From a virus, in IMG/VR virus record IMGVR_UViG_3300045996_004600, positions 1 through 38,220 of that record: DNA of 38,220 nucleotides; one strand, given 5' to 3'. The position numbers and the translations under genes are program-made. How positions within the stretch are numbered: the first letter of the stretch is position 1; each line of letters opens with the position of its first letter. Below are positions 28,325 to 37,744 of this stretch, in pieces. The notes beneath the pieces were generated by a model that saw only the letters and a program-made list of their open reading frames with translations, had not been told where the DNA came from and ran no database searches.

Positions 28325-30535
28325 ATGAAAATCATCCGCTCTCTCTTTCTCGCCGGCCTCACGGCCGCGACCGCCCTCGCGCAGCAATCGGTGCGCGTCG
28401 ACAATACCACCAAGGTCGTCGTTGAACCCCCGACGTTCTGGACCGCCAACGCGGCCGAAATCATCGCCGCCCTTGGCAGTCCTGATTTCAACGGAACGAT
28501 TGAGGCCGCCTCGTTCGTCATCGATAACGGCTCAGCCGGAAAAGTAGCAATCTTCGGTGGCGCGCACGATGGGAACATCGACGTCTATATGCCGGACGGC
28601 GGCGGCACTCTCCTGGTCGCCGAGCAAATCGGCGAGACCGTGCAAGGCTACGATGCCGACCTCACCCTCATCGGCGCACTCAGCACGACGAGCTACGGCC
28701 GCGCAACGCTGAGTCTGGCAGACGCCGCTGCAGGCCGAGCCTACTTCGGCGTTGTCATCGGCACCAACGTGCAGGCGTTTGATGCCGATCTCGGTGCCCT
28801 CGCGGCGAACTCCACCGCCGGCTTCTGGGTCGCTGGCACCAATGTGGCCCGCTCGATCAACGTCACGGCACCGCTCACCGTCACCAATCCCGCCGGCACG
28901 GCAGGCAACCCGCTCATCGGCGTCAACCCCGCCAGCGACACCGCCACCGGCGTCGTCGAGCTGGCCACGGCGGCCGAGGCAGTGACCGGCACCGATACCG
29001 CCCGCGCCATCACGCCAGCCGGTAATCGCGCCGCGCTTACGAGCTACGTTGATCCCATCGCCTTAACCCGTGTCGGGTCCGACCAAGTAATCAGCGATGC
29101 CGTCACGTCGAACCGTGCGCAGGTCCAGGTTCCCGGCACACGCGGCAATCTGGCTGGTGTCGGGGTGGCAACCTGGCGCGGGCTGGTAACCGTGCCGTCG
29201 AGCAATCCAGCAACCACCTCGGGAGTATTTGCTGTCCAGTCTTCGGCCGCTCCCCTTGGGGGCGTATTCAGCTTATGCTCGTTTATTGGCACCACCGGTG
29301 CGCTCTCGATTGAGCAACAGGGAACGCCCGTAAACTCGCATATTAACAAGATAATTTACCCGGCGTTTCGTTCGACCTACTCAGGTCAAACAGGAATTCT
29401 TGAGGTAGATGTCACCGTTTCATCTGTTGCTGTGCGTTGGAATGACGTCGACATCTCGAGCGCATTTTCAGCGGCCAATATCGGCACTCCTCCGCCGTGG
29501 TTGGACTCCGCATTGGTCAGCACCTACCATCTGACCGGCTACAACTGGCCCGCCGGTCCCGCGCCGCTCGGATGTTGGATTCTCGGAGCATTGTCCGCAG
29601 ATGATCGCACCTACTGGCGAACGACGGGCAAGCCGCCCGCATGGGTAACATTCGGCGGAAGCGCGGCGTTGCTCGTCAATTCTAACTTTGCGGCTGGAGT
29701 GGACGGGTGGTCAGCTGCTAACGGCGCGCTGGTGGGCAATGTCGATGGCATTGCTGGAGTCGATGATGTGCTCGAAATCAACACCGCCGGCGTGGCTGGC
29801 AGTGGCGCGGCCGGAAATGTTGGTTTCGGTTCCGTGTTTCCAACTGGTTCTAGGCTGCGCGTTCGTTTCGACGTCTATCGACCGAGCACTAACACAGTCG
29901 GCACCTGGGTCGGTATACGTGACTCTGATTCACGACTTTCGAACCAAGCTGTCCAACCAGCGGCGGACACTTGGGTTTCTTACGATCTCGTGTGTAACTT
30001 CGATAGTGGAGGGCCCGGCGGTCTTCAACTTCGCCTGAGTGTTTCGGCCTCTTCAGGCGGCGCTCTTGGTGCGGGGGATAAGATTTATTTTAAAAACGTG
30101 CGCGTGAATCGCCTCGGTGCGCTCTCCCTGCCCGGAGTGCAGCCGATCGCGGTCATGGACGACTGGACGGGAATCGGCGGGAACCAAGCCCGCCTGGTTG
30201 GCATGAACCCGATCACGGAGCGTCGCGACTTCCGCATCGTCGGCCGCACCGCGACGAACGGCAACGAGCAGCTCCTTGGCAGCGCCGTATTCGACGAAGT
30301 GAACCGCTACCGCATCTCGTCCTGGACAATCAACAACCTGGGCACGTCGAAGACGGTCAGCTTGGGCAACATCAGCGCCGGCACCGCCTACGCCAGCGGC
30401 ATCACGGCCGGCGCCGGCCTCTCCGACACCACGCTCGCGACCCGCTTCAACGCGACCACCAGCCTGTGGGTGAACTCCAACGGCACCGACACCCTCGTGC
30501 ACACCATCGCCGGCCAACGTATCGGCAACAACTGA
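28325..30535 (+). CDS. Tail fibre with N-terminal signal peptide
   Basis: A 736-residue fibre. Residues 1-19 are a Sec-type signal (KIIRSLFLAGLTAATALA). Fibre repeats follow: VQGYDADLTLIGALS and VQAFDADLGALAANS, then the phage-fibre pattern SDTATGVVELATAAEAVTG at 204-222. Residues about 448-597 look like a carbohydrate-binding jelly roll (LLVNSNFAAGVDGWSA, later DKIYFKNVRVNRLG). The stretch from about 29050 to 30110 is less GC-biased with other codon choice, as in a swapped receptor-binding part. The last 130 residues (about 600-736) return to typical composition. Confidence 0.7.
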   Translation: MKIIRSLFLAGLTAATALAQQSVRVDNTTKVVVEPPTFWTANAAEIIAALGSPDFNGTIEAASFVIDNGSAGKVAIFGGAHDGNIDVYMPDGGGTLLVAEQIGETVQGYDADLTLIGALSTTSYGRATLSLADAAAGRAYFGVVIGTNVQAFDADLGALAANSTAGFWVAGTNVARSINVTAPLTVTNPAGTAGNPLIGVNPASDTATGVVELATAAEAVTGTDTARAITPAGNRAALTSYVDPIALTRVGSDQVISDAVTSNRAQVQVPGTRGNLAGVGVATWRGLVTVPSSNPATTSGVFAVQSSAAPLGGVFSLCSFIGTTGALSIEQQGTPVNSHINKIIYPAFRSTYSGQTGILEVDVTVSSVAVRWNDVDISSAFSAANIGTPPPWLDSALVSTYHLTGYNWPAGPAPLGCWILGALSADDRTYWRTTGKPPAWVTFGGSAALLVNSNFAAGVDGWSAANGALVGNVDGIAGVDDVLEINTAGVAGSGAAGNVGFGSVFPTGSRLRVRFDVYRPSTNTVGTWVGIRDSDSRLSNQAVQPAADTWVSYDLVCNFDSGGPGGLQLRLSVSASSGGALGAGDKIYFKNVRVNRLGALSLPGVQPIAVMDDWTGIGGNQARLVGMNPITERRDFRIVGRTATNGNEQLLGSAVFDEVNRYRISSWTINNLGTSKTVSLGNISAGTAYASGITAGAGLSDTTLATRFNATTSLWVNSNGTDTLVHTIAGQRIGNN

Positions 30536-30541
30536 TCCACC

Positions 30542-31045
30542 ATGAAATCGCTCCTCGTTCTCTTACTCGTCATCGCCCCGTTCGTCTTCGCCCAGGAGAC
30601 ACCGCCCGCTCCCGAACCCTATACGCTCACCATCGGCGATGCCGCCTACATCGTGCTGAGCGCCGATGCTGCGGACGGCTACCGCGTGCAAACGCCGGCC
30701 GCCCGCGTCATCGGCATTCCGGCGGCCGATGCCACGCAGCCCCTCACCGTGGCTGCATTGACCACCGCGCTCGCCACACCGCCAACCCCCGTCGTCCCTG
30801 TGCCGACGGTCGTCACCCGCCGCCAGCTCTTCCTCTGGCTCAACACCCAGGGCCACACCCGCGCAGCGTTGCGCTCGATGCTGGAGGCGATCCCCGACGC
30901 CACCGCACGCGAGGCCGCGCTGATCGAGTTTGACGAGGCGCGTGATTTCGCCCGGACCCATCCCCTCATCAACCAACTCGCGACCGCGCTCGGCTTCACG
31001 TCCGCGCAAGTAGATGCCGGCTTTACCGCAGCGGCCGCGCTCTGA
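30542..31045 (+). CDS. Exported fibre-associated protein
   Basis: A 167-residue protein with a signal peptide (KSLLVLLLVIAPFVFA, cut near residue 17). A short beta part follows (YTLTIGDAAYIVLSADAADG), then a Pro linker. The C-terminal 75 residues are helical: TRRQLFLWLNTQGHTRAALR, then EFDEARDFARTHPLINQLA and a final LGFTSAQVDAGFTAAA. That C-terminal pattern (helix, R-x-H-P-L, then x-LG-x-T-x-x-Q-x-D) recurs in fibre-linked proteins of many phages. It directly follows the fibre gene. Confidence 0.6.
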   Translation: MKSLLVLLLVIAPFVFAQETPPAPEPYTLTIGDAAYIVLSADAADGYRVQTPAARVIGIPAADATQPLTVAALTTALATPPTPVVPVPTVVTRRQLFLWLNTQGHTRAALRSMLEAIPDATAREAALIEFDEARDFARTHPLINQLATALGFTSAQVDAGFTAAAAL

Positions 31046-31049
31046 TCCC

Positions 31050-31496
31050 ATGCACCTCGCTCCCCCTCGTTCGCTCTTCCTTACCGATGCCGACACCGGC
31101 GCGCCCGTCTTCGAATGCCCGATGCCGATCCTCGCGCAGATCGAGGATTGCATACGCCTCGACACTCCCGCCGAGGGCGTGATCGAGGACGCCTTGTCGC
31201 GCCACCAGCGCATCATCGCGCAGCTCCTCGTCCTCACCGTGCCCAACACGGGCGACGTGGCGGCCGACAACCTGGCGAAGTCGACCCGCACCGCCTGGCT
31301 GCGATCGCTGCAATACCACCAGCTGCTGGATCTTCACCGGAAGATGATGCTCTGGGTGCAGGGCATCGACTTCGAGACCCAGGAACAATTCGAGGCCGCG
31401 CTGGAGGCTCAAAAAAAAAGCACGCTCTCCGAGCCCCTGAATCCCGAGCCGAGTCCCTCGCCCGACTCCGCGAGCTCAGCGTGCGCCTCGCCGTAA
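31050..31496 (+). CDS. Tail assembly chaperone, first frame (G-like)
   Basis: A 148-residue protein before the tape measure gene, starting at the ATG at 31050 (an upstream frame extension to 31014 overlaps the previous gene). It is helical (EDALSRHQRIIAQLLVLTVP, then QYHQLLDLHRKMMLWVQG). Near its end the message has nine consecutive A (31411-31419), and an ORF in the -1 frame continues past its stop to 31633. This is the arrangement of the lambda G/GT tail chaperones, which coat the tape measure during tail assembly. The last 25 residues, behind the A9 run, are disordered Ser/Pro. Confidence 0.7.
   Translation: MHLAPPRSLFLTDADTGAPVFECPMPILAQIEDCIRLDTPAEGVIEDALSRHQRIIAQLLVLTVPNTGDVAADNLAKSTRTAWLRSLQYHQLLDLHRKMMLWVQGIDFETQEQFEAALEAQKKSTLSEPLNPEPSPSPDSASSACASP
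31411..31419 (+). promoter_or_regulatory. A9 slippery site for -1 ribosomal frameshifting
   Basis: The run of nine A follows ggctc. In the zero frame it is read caa-aaa-aaa-agc. Slipping back one base gives aag-cac-gct and continues in the -1 frame to a stop at 31633. The gene order (fibre, chaperone pair, tape measure) is where such sites are known. Confidence 0.65.
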
Positions 31497-31633
31497 GCCA
31501 GAAAACGGTGCCGGCCTTTATCCGCGCCCAGCCCGCCGACGAAATGTTCGCGCTCGCCGAAGCTGTCGCCGACAGCGACCGCGATCGCGCCGAGTTCGAG
31601 GCGGCGCTGCACGGCACTCAATTGAGCAACTGA
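31418..31633 (+). CDS. Tail assembly chaperone, frameshift extension (T-like)
   Basis: A -1-frame continuation of the 31050 gene. Frameshift at the A9 run gives a product of about 194 residues, adding 71 residues (KHALRAPESRAESLARL, then RELSVRLAVSQKTVPAFIRA and DEMFALAEAVADSDRDR). The extension alone has no good start codon; the open frame from 31115 is a shadow of the upstream gene. A helical T-domain that binds the tape measure is expected. Confidence 0.6.
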   Translation, partial: KHALRAPESRAESLARLRELSVRLAVSQKTVPAFIRAQPADEMFALAEAVADSDRDRAEFEAALHGTQLSN

Positions 31634-31657
31634 CCCATCCACACCTGATCCCAGCTC

Positions 31658-34354
31658 ATGGCAAACGAACGCCGCATCAGCATCCTCATCGACACCAAGG
31701 GCGATGTCTCCGGCATCGACCGTGTATCCGGCGCGATCGGCCGCCTGGAGAGCCAGGGCGACGCGCTTTTCGGCGCGCTCAAGGCCGGCGCGGCGATCGA
31801 CATCGGTGGTCGCCTGGTGAGCGGCATTGCGGCCATCCCCGCCGCCATGGACCGGGCCATCGATCGCGGCGTGCAATTCAACGCCGTCCTGCAGACGAGC
31901 GCCCTGGGCATCGCGGCCGTGATGAAGCAATTCGACACGACCGGGAAATTTAAAACCTTCGACGATGCGATGGCCGCCAGCGCCACCGCGATCGAGCTGC
32001 TCAAGCAGAAGGCCAAGGAATCGCCGGCGACCTTCCAGGCGCTGGTGCAGTCATACCAGGCACTCTCCGGCCCGATGACGGCCGCAAACATCCCGATGGA
32101 GAAACAGGTGGATCTGATCGTGGGCATGAGCCAGGCACTCTCCGGTCTCGGCATCAGCAGCCAGCAGCTCCTGCAGGAGACGCGCGCCCTGGTCACTGGC
32201 AACATCAACGCCGATGCGGCCGCCGCGAAGATCCTCGGCGTCTCGGCCGCCGATGTGAACGGGGCGAAGGCTCGCGGACAGCTCTACGAGTTCCTCACGG
32301 GCAAGATCAGCGCCTTCGCCGAGGCCGGAAAACGCGGCGCGCAAACCTATCAAACCGCCGCCTCCAATCTGGAGGACGCGATCGACGACGTTCTGGCAAA
32401 AGTGACCAAGCCGATTTTCGAGGCGATGACCAAGGGCACGCTCGAACTCTCGGCGTCCCTCAACGATCCCGCGATCGTGGACAGCCTGCGAGACATCGGC
32501 GAGGGCATCGCCTCCCTGGTGAAGAGCGGTTACGACCTCACCACCTGGGCGATCGAGAATCGCGACGCACTGCTCTTCGTCGCCAAGGCGGCCGCCGCGC
32601 TCGGCATGGCTTACACGGCCGTCAATGTCACCCACCTGCTCCTCGGCCTCGGACTCAAGGCCGCCGCCCTGGTTAAATCGAAGCTCGCGATCGATGCCGA
32701 GACGGTCGCGCTCACCCGTAACACCGCCGCGCATCTCGCCAACGGGGCCGCGCGTGCCGTGGGCGGATCCGCCGGCGTCGGCAGCTACGGCCGCGCGGCC
32801 GGTGGCATGTCGGCTACGGCCGCCCAGACCGCTCTCAATCGTGCCACCAACCTCGGCCAGTATGCCGCGCCATCGACGGTGCGGGCCGCCTTCGCCGGTC
32901 GTGCTGCCGCCGCCGCCGTGCCCACGGCCGCCGGCGCCGGCGTGACTGCTGCAGGCGTCGCCACGGTGCTCGCGCCCCTCGTCATTGCCGCGATCGCCGG
33001 CTGGCTCATCCGTGCCCAGATCACGGCCACGGCCGGCGCCCGCGATCGCCGTATAAATGAGCAGGGCGCTGGCTACGGCACCGACACGGCCGCAAACGCG
33101 AAGGCCATGGCCTCGATGGTCACGTCGGCCGATAAACTGGCGGTGTATGAGCGCCTGCGCAGCCAGGAGGCCAAGGCCCAGGCGGATCTCTACGAGGCGA
33201 TCGGCGACGGCGACGAGCAGCGCGTGCAGATGGCCGAACAACAGCTCAAGTTCATCCAACTGCAGCGCGGCCAGGTCGACGCGGTGTTTGAGCGCGTCCA
33301 CGCCATCAACGGTGTCGAGGCCGATCGCCTGCGCCTTTTGAGGGAGACTGAAGCCTTCCTTAAAAAATCCGAGAGCGAGCGCGATCGGCGCGCGAAGGAG
33401 CTGCCGGAGACCCGCAGGGCCTACGACGACACCGTGCTCAAGACCGCCGACGACAAGGAGAAACTCGACATCCTCGCACGGCGCCGTGCCGAACTGCCTT
33501 CCAATGCCGCGATCGCCACCATGGACGCGAGCATCGAGGCGATGCCCGCCGGCAAGGAGCGCGACGCCGCCGATCAGCGTTTCCTTGAGATCAGCCGCGA
33601 GATCCTCGAAATCGCCCAGCAGCGTGAAGAGGTGGAAAAGGCGATCGCGGACAAACTCGCCGACCAGGCGAAGGAACTGGCCGGCCAGCAAAAGGCCCGC
33701 GCCGACTACGTCCTCGATACTCAGATCGCCGAGGCGCGCGTGAAAGGGCTCGATGCGATCGCGAATCGCCTGGAGAACGAAAAAAAGCTGCGCGAGGAAA
33801 TCCGCCGCGTGATGGAGCAGACCGGCGTGACCGAGCAGGAAGCCGAGCGCGCAGCGCGCCGCAAGCTCTCCGCGGAATGGCAGCTCGAGCAGAAGAAAGC
33901 CGGCGCATCCTCCGCCGTGGCTCCGAGCGTGAGCGCGGGGAGTTCGTCCTCCACCTTCCGCCCCGGCATCACGGGTGCGATCGGCGCGAAGGACGACAGG
34001 ATTTCGATCTATGACAACCGTGCGGTGGGTCGCTTGCGCGAGGTCGGCGCCGACGGTCGCATCCCGCTCACGCCGGCGCCGGTGGCGATCGGCGATGTCG
34101 TTCCCCGCGTGCGCCCGGCGGCCGGCGCCTCGGCCTCCGGTGGTGCCGGTGGTCTCGCCGGCGCCGTGAAGGACGCGGCCGACGCGGTGAAGCGGGACAA
34201 CAGTGCCGCCAATCTCGCAACGCTGAATAAAGTCATGCGTGAGTTCGCATCCACCGTCGTCGGCAATAACGCCGCCACCGACAAGGCGATCGCCGGCATC
34301 ATCGTCACTGTCCAGGACCTCACCACGAAGGTGAAAGCCACACGCACGCAATGA
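31658..34354 (+). CDS. Tape measure protein
   Basis: An 898-residue protein, the longest in the tail block, whose length sets the tail length. It is mostly helical, with two hydrophobic stretches near residues 300-345 (LLFVAKAAAALGMAYTAVNV, LLLGLGLKAAAL) and 425-450 (VTAAGVATVLAPLVIAAIAG), which could cross the host membrane during DNA entry. Long charged coiled coils follow (AKELAGQQKARADYVLDTQI, EQEAERAARRKLSAEWQLEQ). A Ser/Gly-rich part and a helical tail close it. It is coupled to the hub gene (ATGA, 34351-34354). Confidence 0.85.
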   Translation: MANERRISILIDTKGDVSGIDRVSGAIGRLESQGDALFGALKAGAAIDIGGRLVSGIAAIPAAMDRAIDRGVQFNAVLQTSALGIAAVMKQFDTTGKFKTFDDAMAASATAIELLKQKAKESPATFQALVQSYQALSGPMTAANIPMEKQVDLIVGMSQALSGLGISSQQLLQETRALVTGNINADAAAAKILGVSAADVNGAKARGQLYEFLTGKISAFAEAGKRGAQTYQTAASNLEDAIDDVLAKVTKPIFEAMTKGTLELSASLNDPAIVDSLRDIGEGIASLVKSGYDLTTWAIENRDALLFVAKAAAALGMAYTAVNVTHLLLGLGLKAAALVKSKLAIDAETVALTRNTAAHLANGAARAVGGSAGVGSYGRAAGGMSATAAQTALNRATNLGQYAAPSTVRAAFAGRAAAAAVPTAAGAGVTAAGVATVLAPLVIAAIAGWLIRAQITATAGARDRRINEQGAGYGTDTAANAKAMASMVTSADKLAVYERLRSQEAKAQADLYEAIGDGDEQRVQMAEQQLKFIQLQRGQVDAVFERVHAINGVEADRLRLLRETEAFLKKSESERDRRAKELPETRRAYDDTVLKTADDKEKLDILARRRAELPSNAAIATMDASIEAMPAGKERDAADQRFLEISREILEIAQQREEVEKAIADKLADQAKELAGQQKARADYVLDTQIAEARVKGLDAIANRLENEKKLREEIRRVMEQTGVTEQEAERAARRKLSAEWQLEQKKAGASSAVAPSVSAGSSSSTFRPGITGAIGAKDDRISIYDNRAVGRLREVGADGRIPLTPAPVAIGDVVPRVRPAAGASASGGAGGLAGAVKDAADAVKRDNSAANLATLNKVMREFASTVVGNNAATDKAIAGIIVTVQDLTTKVKATRTQ

Positions 34355-36384
34355 GCACCTGGACGCTTAACGGCCTCTCGATGGGGGCTCAACAGATCGA
34401 AGACTGGGCACTCGATTACGCCTCGATGCAGGCGGACAAGCTCGAACTGGTCGACCCGCTCGCGGCCTTCGACTCCGACTTCCGCTGGGCCTTCGACGAG
34501 GAGCTGGTCCTGGCCTGTGATGGCGTCGTGAAATTTCGCGGCCTGGTGCGCGAACTGCCCCGCTTCATGGGTGCCACGGCGGAGAGCATCACCTATACGG
34601 CGCTCGGCCCGTGGGCGTGGCTGGAGGAGCGGCCGTATGTGCAGTTTTTCAAGGTCGCAGAGAATCCCGACAATGCTGAGTCGGTTTTGATCAGCAAATT
34701 CCAGGGGCGCGTGGTCCTCGGCCAGGCAGACGACGGGCAGAAGGTAAACCTGAGCGTAGCGATTACCCAGGTGATCCAGAGCGCGATCGCGGCCGGGTGT
34801 CCTATCACCCTGGGCGTGATCGAGGGCCTCGACTTCAAAATCCCCTGGGACGAGGTGCGCGACATGAGCCACGCGGCCGTAATCGCGCGCATGCTGCAGC
34901 TGGCACCGGATGCCGTCGTGTGGTGGGACTACTCGGGGCTGATGCCGAGCTTCAACGTGAGTCGTCGCCCGCTCCTGCCGGTCGCCACCTACAACGTGCC
35001 GGCCGCCGGCGAGGGCGGCACCGGGACCTTTGCACCGTTTGACGAGGTGCGCCTGCGCCCGTGCTACTCGACCCAGAGCGCCGGTGTGGTCCTCTTCTAC
35101 CTGCGGACCAATCGGGCGAACGAGAAAGCCTGGCGCGAGGTGGATATCGACGCTTACCCGCCCGGCACGGATCCGCGTGGCGCTCGCGTGAGTGCGTTTA
35201 CGATCGAACTCGCCGGCAGCGTTTACACAGATACGCGGCCGAGCCAGCCGGTGAGATCGCAGTTCATTAATGAACTGCTCGTGTCTGGCTACGGCACGGC
35301 GATTTTGCCCACCGGTGGAACCGCCGCCCAATTCGAGGCGATGGCGCGTTTCTGGAAACGGAAATACCCGGCATTGAAAAAGGAGGGGGTCACGATCCTA
35401 GGCTTTCGTAATGGCGCCCGCGTGAAGATGTCGGAACTCGATACGGATGCGGCCGACGACGTGTTTACTCCGGCCTGCGCCCGTGAACTCACGGCCGGCG
35501 CGATTACCGACTGGATGCAGACCAAGCTGCTGATCGCGGCCGAGTATCAGAAAATCTCCGTTCAGGTTACCTATAAGGCACCGACTGCGGACATCGCCGA
35601 TGATCCCTTAAAGAAAGAAATCAAGGGCGAGGAGCTCGTCGCGATCGTCACCGCGACGAGTGCGACATCGAAGCCTTACTCGTTCGTGCAGGATTCCAGC
35701 ACGACGCAGGAGGAGGCGAAGCCAGAGGGCATGGCGCAACGGCTCTACGAAATCCTCCACGAGCTGCAGCATGACGGCACCTTTAGCCTGGTCGACGTCG
35801 AGCCGTCCGCTGACGTGCGCCCCGGCTACGTCGTCAACCTGAACTGTGCCGCGCAACCGGACTGGGCGGCCATGCGCGCGCTCGTGCAGGCAACCCGGCT
35901 CAGCGGACGCACCGGCAAAACGTCCGTCACGGTGCGGCCGGCCAATTTGACGAGCTTCGCCGACCTGATCGATCTATGGCGGACGAACCGCACGAGCGGC
36001 CCGGTCACGAGCGCCAGCGCCCGCACCGGCGGCCAGGAGGGCGGCGCGGCCGCCACGGCTGGCCTCACCGTCTATCACCCGCGCAATGACGTGTCGTCGA
36101 CGCCGCTGCCACCCATCCAGGAGACCACGGCGCCCGTGGAGCCCGCCGGCGCCGTCGCTACCCCTGAAGAGCTGGTCGCGGCCGTAAAGGCGAAATACGA
36201 GGCGCTCGGCATCACGCCGCTGGGCGGTCAGTGGATGAATATCCCGGTGACGGGTCGCGGGACCTTCCGCGCCTACATCCACACGGCCAATTCCAACCTG
36301 GGCGGCCAGTGGAACAAGTCGTTTGAGATGGGCGCGCCGCCGCAAACCTTCTGGGTCACGCTGCAGCAGCTCGGCATGTATTGA
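34351..36384 (+). CDS. Tail hub/baseplate-like protein
   Basis: A 677-residue protein after the tape measure. The N-terminal part has beta-hub features (STWTLNGLSMGAQQIEDWAL, CDGVVKFRGLVRELPRFMG, YTALGPWAWLEERPYV), the centre a helix-strand core (QLAPDAVVWWDYSGLMPSFN), and the region around LVDVEPSADVRPGYVVNLNC fits a hub barrel. The end (WMNIPVTGRGTFRAYIHTAN) is another beta domain. Similar proteins lie just after the tape measure in D3112/B3-type siphophages. Exact family not confirmed. Confidence 0.7.
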   Translation: MSTWTLNGLSMGAQQIEDWALDYASMQADKLELVDPLAAFDSDFRWAFDEELVLACDGVVKFRGLVRELPRFMGATAESITYTALGPWAWLEERPYVQFFKVAENPDNAESVLISKFQGRVVLGQADDGQKVNLSVAITQVIQSAIAAGCPITLGVIEGLDFKIPWDEVRDMSHAAVIARMLQLAPDAVVWWDYSGLMPSFNVSRRPLLPVATYNVPAAGEGGTGTFAPFDEVRLRPCYSTQSAGVVLFYLRTNRANEKAWREVDIDAYPPGTDPRGARVSAFTIELAGSVYTDTRPSQPVRSQFINELLVSGYGTAILPTGGTAAQFEAMARFWKRKYPALKKEGVTILGFRNGARVKMSELDTDAADDVFTPACARELTAGAITDWMQTKLLIAAEYQKISVQVTYKAPTADIADDPLKKEIKGEELVAIVTATSATSKPYSFVQDSSTTQEEAKPEGMAQRLYEILHELQHDGTFSLVDVEPSADVRPGYVVNLNCAAQPDWAAMRALVQATRLSGRTGKTSVTVRPANLTSFADLIDLWRTNRTSGPVTSASARTGGQEGGAAATAGLTVYHPRNDVSSTPLPPIQETTAPVEPAGAVATPEELVAAVKAKYEALGITPLGGQWMNIPVTGRGTFRAYIHTANSNLGGQWNKSFEMGAPPQTFWVTLQQLGMY

Positions 36385-36394
36385 GGTCTCAGCG

Positions 36395-37744
36395 ATGCCT
36401 TACACGTGGACTGAGTTCACTGCTTACCTCGATGGCACGCGTGTCCTCCGGAAAGAGGAGCGCGACGAACTGTGGACGGCCCTGGAGGATCTGCTCACGC
36501 GCTGCGGCGGCCGCTGGAGCCTGATCTCGGCCGACATGGACGAAATCAAGGCCAGCCAGTTCATCACCGATCTCACCCACGTCGAGGACGCCGGCAGCAC
36601 GGTGAAGGGCGACCTGGCGAAGGTGCTGATCGACATCCAGGACACGTTTACCGGGACCACCGGCTACGACGCTTTTAAAGCCGTGGCGCCGGACGAGGGG
36701 CTCGATGATGCGAAGCTCGCCGAGATGATCACCGCCGGCGGCCGCGTGATCGGCGGCCCCGACGACTACAAGCTCTGGAACCTCTACAAGAGGGTGCTGG
36801 ATTACCTGCAATGCTGCCCGACCGGCCTCCCCGAATGGGAACACGACAGCGTGGGGCGGACCTTCACGAAATGCGGCGAGCCGGAGTTCGGGACTCCGAG
36901 CAATCCTCCCGAGATTTACCTGCGACTCGATAGCGTGCTCGAGATCACCACCAACGGCGGGACGTTCACGTTGTTAAACATCTCGAATAACTTCTGCGTG
37001 TGCACGTCGTATACTTACACCGCATCAGCCGTATTCACCGAGGACTACGCCCCGAGGTGGATCGAGTGGGATCCTTCCGACTGCACCAGAACCAATGAAG
37101 GCGAAGGATTCTTTAATACTTTCTATTTAAGCCTAACGACAACCCAGATTCAGGCGTATACCGGACCCTGTCCGACTACTGAGCAAACGGACACGTTCCC
37201 CTATCTCACGAGCGCCAATAATTTCGGGGTTAATGTTTCGCCGACCGTGCAGGAATGGACCTCCCCGCATGTCCTCAATCAAGGCACCGATCGCGGGTGT
37301 GATGGTTTGGGCAACATCGAGAAATACGTTTATCTCGTCATAAAGCAGACGCGCACGCTCTCGATCCCGTTCACCACGGACGCTCTTGTCACCAAGGTGC
37401 GGGCCGCAATCGCGGCCGAGGGGTTCGACGGAGACTATGACGACACGCCTGGCAGCTTCCGGCACCTGCCGGCCGACCAGCTCAGCTACACCGAGCGGCC
37501 GGACAGGGCTCGTCTGCGGCTGACCGGGTTCACCCTGGTCGACGGCATCACCTACCGTATCCGCTACCTGATCCGGTTTATCCCTCTCGCCGGTCCCTCG
37601 GTCGACGGGGAGGAAACCTACGTGGAGATCACCTTTGCCACGGGCATGACGCACACCCCGCCCGTCGATATCCCGGTGCCGACTGAGAACGGCACAAACA
37701 TGCCAATCACCCTCGGCTGGCTCTGCGCCCCCTTCGCCCCATGA
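36395..37744 (+). CDS. Distal tail protein, possible receptor-binding
   Basis: A 449-residue protein. Residues 1-150 are helical and normal in composition (PYTWTEFTAYLDGTRVLRKE, then ELWTALEDLLTRCGGRWS). The middle, about residues 170-320, is Thr/Tyr/Asn/Cys-rich (CVCTSYTYTASAVFTEDYAP) and coded with more A/T. The last 120 residues return to usual composition and beta form (DRARLRLTGFTLVDG). A stable frame at both ends with an altered centre suits a swappable receptor or adhesion region. The start ATG at 36395 is used; a 5' extension would overlap the hub gene. Confidence 0.65.
   Translation: MPYTWTEFTAYLDGTRVLRKEERDELWTALEDLLTRCGGRWSLISADMDEIKASQFITDLTHVEDAGSTVKGDLAKVLIDIQDTFTGTTGYDAFKAVAPDEGLDDAKLAEMITAGGRVIGGPDDYKLWNLYKRVLDYLQCCPTGLPEWEHDSVGRTFTKCGEPEFGTPSNPPEIYLRLDSVLEITTNGGTFTLLNISNNFCVCTSYTYTASAVFTEDYAPRWIEWDPSDCTRTNEGEGFFNTFYLSLTTTQIQAYTGPCPTTEQTDTFPYLTSANNFGVNVSPTVQEWTSPHVLNQGTDRGCDGLGNIEKYVYLVIKQTRTLSIPFTTDALVTKVRAAIAAEGFDGDYDDTPGSFRHLPADQLSYTERPDRARLRLTGFTLVDGITYRIRYLIRFIPLAGPSVDGEETYVEITFATGMTHTPPVDIPVPTENGTNMPITLGWLCAPFAP

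Noticed and set aside
31115-31633. A separate gene starting at 31115
   Set aside because: Upstream of the A9 run it is a shadow of the chaperone gene; only the part after 31418 is credible, by frameshift.
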